Shown piece by piece: positions 59,319 through 64,000 of a stretch of 64,000 bases of DNA. Position numbers and translations under genes: made by a program. The notes under the pieces are model-generated. The model saw only the letters and a list, made by a program, of their open reading frames with translations, had not been told where the DNA came from and ran no database searches. Origin of the DNA: Nonomuraea sp. PA05 (GTDB taxonomy: Bacteria; Actinomycetota; Actinomycetes; Streptosporangiales; Streptosporangiaceae); NCBI RefSeq assembly GCF_008086045.1, contig NZ_VSEY01000015.1:62001-126000 (forward strand), in the 5' to 3' direction. The first letter of the stretch is position 1. Each line of letters starts with the position of its first letter.

Positions 59319-60404
59319 ATGGAACACATGAGGAAGCTCTGGACGATCATGCTACTGACCGCACTCACGGCATGCTCCGGGCTCACGGCTTGTACGAACC
59401 GCGGCGGAGAAGTGCTCCCCACGGCGGCCGTGTCGGCGGGGGCCGCCCCGAGTGATCCCGAAGACGTCGTGACCGGGCTCGCCGTGCCGTGGGGGATCGC
59501 CTTCCTGCCCGGGCCAGGCGGGGACGCCGTGGTCACCGAACGCGACACGGCCCGCGTGCTGCGGGTCAGCCGTACCGGCCAGGTGACGGACCTGGCCAGG
59601 ATCGAGGACGCCCGTCCCGACGGCGAGGGCGGCCTCATGGGCGTGGCGGTCAAGGAGGACCAGGTCTTCCTCTACTACACCGCCGAGCTGGACAACCGGA
59701 TCGTGCGCTACCGCCTCACCGGCGACGGCCTCACCGACCAGCAACTCCTCGTACAGGGCATCCCCAAGGGCGGCATCCACAACGGCGGCCGGCTCGCCTT
59801 CGGCCCCGACGGCTTCCTGTACGCCACCACCGGCGAGACCGGCGACCGCGACCTGGCCCAGCAGCGCGACTCGCTCGGCGGCAAGATCCTGCGCATGACC
59901 GTGGACGGCGCGCCCGCGCCTGGCAACCCGTTCGGGACGCTGGTCTACAGCTACGGCCACCGCAACGTGCAGGGGCTGGCCTGGGACGGCTCCGGCCGGC
60001 TGTACGCCTCCGAGTTCGGCGCGAACAGCTACGACGAGGTCAACAGGATCGAGCCGGGGGCCAACTACGGGTGGCCCGAGGTGGAGGGGCGGGGCAACGA
60101 CCAGCGTTACGTCAACCCGATCCTCACCTGGTCCACGGCGGAGGCGTCGCCGTCGGGGATGGCGTACGCGAACGGGTCACTGTGGGTGGGGGCCTTGCGC
60201 GGGGCCCGGCTGTGGCAGATCCCCCTGGGTGAGGACGGCTCCGCCGGGGCTCCGGTGGCGCACTTCACCGAGCGGTACGGGCGGTTGCGGGCGGTCGCTG
60301 CGACGCCGGACGACGGGAAGCTCTGGGTGGGCACCAGTAACAAGGACGGGCGGGGCTCACCCGAGGACGGCGACGACCGCATCATGTCCGTGACGCCGTC
60401 CTGA
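59319..60404 (+). CDS. PQQ-dependent sugar dehydrogenase-like lipoprotein
   Basis: 361 aa. Signal and lipobox (LWTIMLLTALTACSGLTAC) make it a surface lipoprotein; either Cys-containing stretch (LTAC) could be the cleavage site. Glucose/sorbosone dehydrogenase six-bladed propeller: GLAVPWGIAFLPG, GGLMGVAVKEDQVFLYYTAE, HNGGRLAFGPDGFLYATTGETGD, YGHRNVQGLAWD, NYGWPEVEGRG. PQQ-binding His (HNGG) and Arg/Lys residues are in place. ATG 59319 with GGGGGAAG. A hairpin follows the stop. Confidence 0.92.
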   Translation: MEHMRKLWTIMLLTALTACSGLTACTNRGGEVLPTAAVSAGAAPSDPEDVVTGLAVPWGIAFLPGPGGDAVVTERDTARVLRVSRTGQVTDLARIEDARPDGEGGLMGVAVKEDQVFLYYTAELDNRIVRYRLTGDGLTDQQLLVQGIPKGGIHNGGRLAFGPDGFLYATTGETGDRDLAQQRDSLGGKILRMTVDGAPAPGNPFGTLVYSYGHRNVQGLAWDGSGRLYASEFGANSYDEVNRIEPGANYGWPEVEGRGNDQRYVNPILTWSTAEASPSGMAYANGSLWVGALRGARLWQIPLGEDGSAGAPVAHFTERYGRLRAVAATPDDGKLWVGTSNKDGRGSPEDGDDRIMSVTPS

Positions 60405-60405
60405 C

Positions 60406-60427
60406 CCCGCTACGCCGCCGTAGCGGG
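60406..60427 (+). terminator. Hairpin after the sugar dehydrogenase gene
   Basis: A perfect 8-bp stem CCCGCTAC/GTAGCGGG with a 6-nt loop, starting 2 bp after the stop codon. Confidence 0.6.
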
Positions 60428-60484
60428 CTGAGGTCCTTCAGAGAACGCGGGGGCGCTGGCGCGCTGGGGCCGGCGCGGAGGTGC

Positions 60485-60549
60485 GCTGAGGCGGGGCGCT
60501 GAGGCGGGGCGCTGAGGCGGGGCGCTGAGGCGGGGCGCTGAGGCGGGGC
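60485..60549. repeat. 13-bp minisatellite, 5 perfect copies
   Basis: GCTGAGGCGGGGC repeats five times without change. It is located in the 255-bp gap between convergent genes, together with a second repeat. Confidence 0.97.
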
Positions 60550-60595
60550 GCGCTGGGGCTGGGGCGCGCTGGGGCTGGGGCGCGCTGGGGCTGGG
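60548..60595. repeat. 16-bp minisatellite, 3 perfect copies
   Basis: GCGCGCTGGGGCTGGG occurs three times directly after the 13-bp array. Both arrays are non-coding and G-rich on the plus strand (runs of four G), so G-quadruplex or slippage structures are possible. Confidence 0.95.
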
Positions 60596-60638
60596 GCGCT
60601 GGCGTGCAGTACGGCGCCCCGGCCCGCAGCGTGGCCCG

Positions 60639-60672
60639 GACCTCAGCGGGTGACGGACCTCAGCGGGTGACG
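60639..60672. repeat. 17-bp tandem duplication over the VanW stop
   Basis: GACCTCAGCGGGTGACG occurs twice in tandem. The second copy includes the VanW stop codon and the codons before it; the first copy lies outside the gene. Confidence 0.95.
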
Positions 60673-62657
60673 GCGGTGCAGGTGATCTGGGTCTGCGGCC
60701 GGTACTTGGTGGTCAGCTTCTTGTCCTTCTTGACCACCTTGCCGTCCTGGTGGAACACCCGGGTCACGTCGATGGTGAACCCCTGCTCCCCCACGGTCGG
60801 CAGGCAGTCGGCCGCCGAGCTGCTCTCCCTGCGGAACGGCGTGAAGTCCCGCCGCTCCGACTCCAATGCCTCGACCTTGTCGTACCGCTTGGTGCTCCAC
60901 AACGACACCGTCACCGACGTCGCGGTGGACGCGGTCTTGATCAGCACGCCGTGCTCGGAGTCGTTGCGCCACTTCAGGTCCAGGTCGGGATGGAGCAGCG
61001 CCACGTCGCGCCCGGCCGGGTAGCGCGGCGCGTAGTAGTCCATCGGCTGGTGCTCGACGTCGTCGAAGCCGCCGAAGAACGCCGCGTTGTACATGGTGGT
61101 CGCGAACTGCGACCCGCCTCCGCCGACGATGTTGACCATGCGGCCGCCGACGATCTGCCCGGCCTCGACGTACCCGTCCTCGACGGTCCGCTCCCCCAGC
61201 ACGTCGTTGACGGAGAAGGTGTCACCCGGCCTGACCAGGTACCCGTCCACCTCCTGCGCCATGAGCTGGATGTTCTTCACCCGGGCCTGGCAGCAGTCGA
61301 ACGTGGTGGTGAACTCGCCGACGAGCTCCTTGATGCCGAGCCCCTGGATCTGCGTGGTCTCCACGGTGGGCGCGACGGTGCCGAGCCGGACCGGGATCAC
61401 GCGCGTCCCGCCCTCGGCGAACACCTTCTCGGCGTCCCTGGCCAGCAGCTTGTCGTTGACGCCGCGGCCCGCGCGCGCGGGCACCAGGACGGGCTTGCCG
61501 TCCACGATCTGGTACGAGGCGTCGCGCGGCTGCTGCGCCGCGTCCACGAGGTTGCCCTCGACGGAGGTGAGCACCTTCCCGGCGTCGAACTCGGGCACGA
61601 GCGAGCCGTCCCCGTCGGCGTTGAAGGTGAGGTTCGCGGCGATCATGGCCGGCGGGATCTGCACCTGCTTGTCGCCGAGCGTCAGGGTGAGCGGCGCGGC
61701 GACGGCGGCCTTGGCCTTGGCGACGGCCGTGGTGACGGCTTCCGGGGTGGTGGCGGGCTTGGCGGGCCTGAGCGTGAGGACGACGGGGCCGCCGCCGTTC
61801 AGGAAGGCCTGGCTGACCCTGCTCACGGCGTCGTCCCTGTCGAGCAGCACGCCGTCCTCCGGCTGACGGGCCCTGGGCTGGAGGCCGGTGAAGGTCACGC
61901 GGCCCTCGACGGCGGGCTTGTCGATGCTCTCCGCCAGGCCCTCGACGGTCCTGGTGAGCTGGGAGGAGTCGACGGTGATCTTGGGCTGGAGGTCGGTCCT
62001 GCCGACCAGCCCGCGCCACACCTCCTCGGGGCCGGGGAACCCGCTGGGCGCCTGCCCGATGGTGGCGACGACGTCGAGTTCGAGCCCGGCCTCGTCGGGC
62101 TGGATCGTGTCCTTCTTGCCGCCGATGTCGGCGATGACGGGCTTGGCGAGCTTGGCGCCCAGTTCGGTGCGGAGCTTGTCGGCCGCCTGCGTCACGGTCA
62201 GGCCGCCGATGTCCACGCCTGACACGTGGGTGCCACGCAGGACGGAGCCGGACATGAGCACGGCCGGCACCACGTACGCGAGCGCGGCCAGCACCAGCAC
62301 GAGAACGACGAGGCTCGGCAGCAGCCGGCCTCGGCGGGGCGGCTCGGGCTCGAACGGCGAGGGCCGTTCCGGCATGCCGAACGCGGCGGGCTGGCCCTTC
62401 TGATCCTTCTCCGCGGCCATGGGCCAGGGCTGCGCGGGCGGCGCCACCGGTGGCAGCGCGCCGTTGCCCGCCGGACCGCCCGGAGCGCTCGGGCCTTGGG
62501 CCGGCCGGGGTTCCTGTCTCTCCGGCGGTCCGAAGATGTCCCGGGAGACCCCCGGGGGCAGTCCTTCGATCCGCGGTTTTCTGGAGACGGCCGACGTCGG
62601 TAAGGGCACCGAGGCGAACGGGTCGGTCGGTGATTCGATCGGTCCGGCGTTACGCAC
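60660..62657 (-). CDS. VanW-family protein with peptidoglycan-binding domains
   Basis: 665 aa. A proline-rich cytoplasmic N-terminus of about 110 residues, one membrane helix (LLPSLVVLVLVLAALAYVVPAVL), repeated PG_binding_4-type domains (GTHVSGVDIGGLTVTQAADKLRTEL, and PLTLTLGDKQVQIPP), and a C-terminal VanW domain: LVGEFTTTFDCCQARVKNIQLMAQEVDGYLVRPGDTFSVNDVLGERT, then VEAGQIVGGRMVNIVGGGGSQFATTMYNAAF. VanW was named from vancomycin-resistance clusters, but its biochemistry is unknown. GTG 62657 with GGAGGAG. The stop lies inside a 17-bp tandem duplication. Confidence 0.93.
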   Translation of the reverse strand: MRNAGPIESPTDPFASVPLPTSAVSRKPRIEGLPPGVSRDIFGPPERQEPRPAQGPSAPGGPAGNGALPPVAPPAQPWPMAAEKDQKGQPAAFGMPERPSPFEPEPPRRGRLLPSLVVLVLVLAALAYVVPAVLMSGSVLRGTHVSGVDIGGLTVTQAADKLRTELGAKLAKPVIADIGGKKDTIQPDEAGLELDVVATIGQAPSGFPGPEEVWRGLVGRTDLQPKITVDSSQLTRTVEGLAESIDKPAVEGRVTFTGLQPRARQPEDGVLLDRDDAVSRVSQAFLNGGGPVVLTLRPAKPATTPEAVTTAVAKAKAAVAAPLTLTLGDKQVQIPPAMIAANLTFNADGDGSLVPEFDAGKVLTSVEGNLVDAAQQPRDASYQIVDGKPVLVPARAGRGVNDKLLARDAEKVFAEGGTRVIPVRLGTVAPTVETTQIQGLGIKELVGEFTTTFDCCQARVKNIQLMAQEVDGYLVRPGDTFSVNDVLGERTVEDGYVEAGQIVGGRMVNIVGGGGSQFATTMYNAAFFGGFDDVEHQPMDYYAPRYPAGRDVALLHPDLDLKWRNDSEHGVLIKTASTATSVTVSLWSTKRYDKVEALESERRDFTPFRRESSSAADCLPTVGEQGFTIDVTRVFHQDGKVVKKDKKLTTKYRPQTQITCTAVTR

Positions 62658-62749
62658 GCCTCAATCTCCTCCCGGTCCGCAGCCAAGTCTCAGGCAACAG
62701 TAAGGCACGCGCATCCGCATATGTCACGGGAAATGGCTACGGAAATGTG

Positions 62750-63406
62750 TCAACCTAGCCACCGGTAGCGATGTTCAGGTCGGCCGGCCGTGCCGTAACG
62801 TGGCCGAAATTCGGCCTGCCCCGCCGCGCACAGATGTTCCAGATAACGGCGGGCGCTGACCCGCGACAGGCCCGTGAGCTCGGCGGCCTCGGCGGCCGAC
62901 AGGTCGCGGCCCGCGTCCCGCAGGGTATCGGCGACCAGCGCGCAGGTGGCCGCCGACAACCCCTTCGGCATGGGCGCGGCGGTCTTGGGCGTGCCGAAGA
63001 GCCGGTCCACGTCGTCCTGGCGGGCCTCGGCGCCGATGGCGGTCAGGCGGTTGCGGGTGTCGGCGTACTGCTGGAGGCGTTCGGCCAGGGCGGCGGCGGT
63101 GAACGGCTTGATGAGGTAGTTGACGGCGCCGCCGCGCATGGCCTCCCTGACGGTGGGCACGTCGCGGGCGGCGCTGACCATGAGGACGTCCACGTCGTGC
63201 AGCGCCTTGAGCACCTCCAGGCCGGACATGTCGGGCAGATAGATGTCGAGCAGCACGAGGTCGGGCCGCAGCTCGGCCGCCGCCGCGAGCGCGCCGGCGC
63301 CGCTGTGCGCGACGGAGAGGACGCTGAAGCCCGGCACCCGGCTCACGTAGCCGCTGTGGATGCGGGCGACCATGAAGTCGTCGTCGACGACCAGTACGCC
63401 GATCAT
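62750..63406 (-). CDS. Response regulator, CitB/DcuR type
   Basis: 218 aa. Receiver with phospho-acceptor Asp in PDLVLLDIYLPDMSGLEVL, acidic pair VVDDDFMVARIHSGYV, and K in YLIKPFT. The C-terminal winged HTH (SAAEAAELTGLSRVSARRYLEHLCAAGQAEFRPRYGTAGRPEHRYRW) is the CitB/DctR-type used in C4-dicarboxylate or citrate sensing. ATG 63406 overlaps the kinase stop by 4 bp (ATGA). The paired kinase is of CitA/DcuS type. No target transporter lies in view. Confidence 0.94.
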   Translation of the reverse strand: MIGVLVVDDDFMVARIHSGYVSRVPGFSVLSVAHSGAGALAAAAELRPDLVLLDIYLPDMSGLEVLKALHDVDVLMVSAARDVPTVREAMRGGAVNYLIKPFTAAALAERLQQYADTRNRLTAIGAEARQDDVDRLFGTPKTAAPMPKGLSAATCALVADTLRDAGRDLSAAEAAELTGLSRVSARRYLEHLCAAGQAEFRPRYGTAGRPEHRYRWLG

Positions 63407-64000
63407 GAGCCTGCCTTCGCCGGGAGCAGCGCGGTGAAGACCGCCCCGCCCGCGTTCCGTACACGTACCCAGCCGCCTCTGCGCAGGCACACCTGCCGGG
63501 TCAGCGCCAGCCCCAGCCCGCGCGGCCCCGACTGGGCGGCCTTCGTCGTGAAGCCTTCCCTGAAGACCTCCTCCACCAGGCCGGGCGCGATGCCGGGGCC
63601 CGAGTCGCCGACCCGCACGCGCAGCCCGCCCGCGTCGGCCCGCACCGAGACCTCGATCGTGCCCTGCGCGCCGTCGAGCGCGTCGATGGCGTTGGCGACC
63701 AGGTTGCCGACCACGAGGACCGCGTCGCGCGGGTCGCCGATCAGCCCGTCGGGCACGGAGGAGTCGTCGGCGAGCACCAGCTCGGCCCCGCGCTCGGCCG
63801 CCTCCGCCGACTTGGCCAGCAGCAGGGCGGCGAGCGTGGGGTCCTGGATGCGCTCGCGCAGGCCGGTGGCGTAGGCGCCGTGGGTGATGCGGGTGATGAA
63901 GCCGACGGCCGCCTCGTGCTCGCCCAGCTCCAGCAGCCCGACCACGGTGTGCATGCGGTTGGCGAACTCGTGCGCCTGCGCCCGCAGCGCCTCGGTCGCG
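63403..64000 (-). CDS. Sensor histidine kinase, CitA/DcuS type, C-terminal part
   Basis: At least 198 aa; the N-terminal sensor lies beyond the right edge. The H box AHEFANRMHTVVGLLELGEHEAA is typical of SpoOB/CitA-type kinases, and HATPase_c is represented by VGNLVANAIDAL, VGDSGPGI and GPRGLGLALTRQVC. Forms a pair with the downstream CitB-type regulator. The ligand (C4-dicarboxylate or citrate-like) cannot be determined without the PASTA/PAS-type sensor portion. Confidence 0.92.
   Translation of the reverse strand, partial: ATEALRAQAHEFANRMHTVVGLLELGEHEAAVGFITRITHGAYATGLRERIQDPTLAALLLAKSAEAAERGAELVLADDSSVPDGLIGDPRDAVLVVGNLVANAIDALDGAQGTIEVSVRADAGGLRVRVGDSGPGIAPGLVEEVFREGFTTKAAQSGPRGLGLALTRQVCLRRGGWVRVRNAGGAVFTALLPAKAGS

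Noticed and set aside
60485..60595. Possible CRISPR array
   Set aside because: Units are directly tandem with no spacers of unique sequence.
60660..62657. Vancomycin-resistance cluster suggested by a VanW protein
   Set aside because: No vanHAX or vanRS genes are nearby; VanW proteins are common in actinomycete chromosomes without resistance.

Overview
This window is chromosomal DNA from a very high-GC actinomycete. The evidence is strong G/C preference at third codon positions, frequent GTG and TTG starts, many 4-bp ATGA/GTGA gene overlaps, twin-arginine lipoproteins, an Asp23/AmaP operon, an SSI-type protease inhibitor, DUF1707-FHA and VanW proteins, and a ydaO riboswitch ahead of a secreted NlpC/P60 hydrolase. 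The overall style fits Streptosporangiales (Nonomuraea-like) or a close relative, but that placement is inference. I see no prophage, insertion sequence, CRISPR array or biosynthetic gene cluster.

Layout. 1-9.7 kb: the start of a NarL-type response regulator (cut by the window edge) with its HisKA_3 kinase, a TAT-exported alpha/beta hydrolase, tRNA-Gln(CUG) with promoter and terminator, an M3 metallopeptidase, an NmrA-like protein, a PadR regulator divergent from a MATE exporter across a long palindrome, and a WYL regulator divergent from an MFS exporter. 9.7-15.7 kb: gltX coupled to a FAH-family enzyme, a six-gene translationally coupled Asp23/DUF2273/DUF6286/AmaP envelope operon, a His-rich ABM protein and an HD hydrolase. 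15.7-20 kb: a secreted heparinase II/III-like lyase and a large multi-pass membrane protein split by a +1 shift at a G5 run. 20-31.5 kb: the amino-acid block cimA, ilvE, leuB and serA on the minus strand, interspersed with DsbA-like, O-methyltransferase, aldo/keto reductase, Uma2, riboswitch/NlpC, SSI and methyltransferase genes. 31.7-41 kb: an SseB-like protein, a GPH-type transporter, a PadR-controlled FtsX/MacB-type ABC exporter, DUF1707-FHA, a PBP4-type carboxypeptidase and a secreted CAP protein. 41-48 kb: an NMT1/ThiY-like ABC importer, an amidohydrolase, a PucR regulator and an adenine/adenosine deaminase, probably a nucleobase or thiazole/pyrimidine salvage neighbourhood. 48-52 kb: a small secreted protein, an acyltransferase, a second-type map gene behind a 24-bp operator-like palindrome, and an MDR dehydrogenase. 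52-55.5 kb: ilvC-ilvN-ilvB with a leader-peptide attenuator. 55.5-64 kb: a GGDEF/EAL protein, a hydroxyacid dehydrogenase, a sugar dehydrogenase lipoprotein, a GC-rich minisatellite, a VanW protein and a CitB/DcuR-type two-component pair (kinase cut by the window edge).

How the parts connect. The minus-strand genes ilvB, ilvN, ilvC, ilvE, leuB and cimA supply the branched-chain amino-acid pathway. Both ilvB and cimA are preceded by short peptides rich in Ile/Leu/Val codons, followed by a GC-rich hairpin and a U-tailed terminator. Both peptides carry an R-R-A-G sequence at or near the C-terminus, encoded by the 5' arm of the first hairpin. A shared 16-bp motif lies ahead of cimA and ilvE, and a related palindrome ahead of ilvB. 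This two-layer regulation is the most interesting feature of the window. Cell-envelope functions form the second theme: NlpC under probable c-di-AMP control, PBP4, VanW, CAP, AmaP/Asp23 and a heparinase-like lyase.
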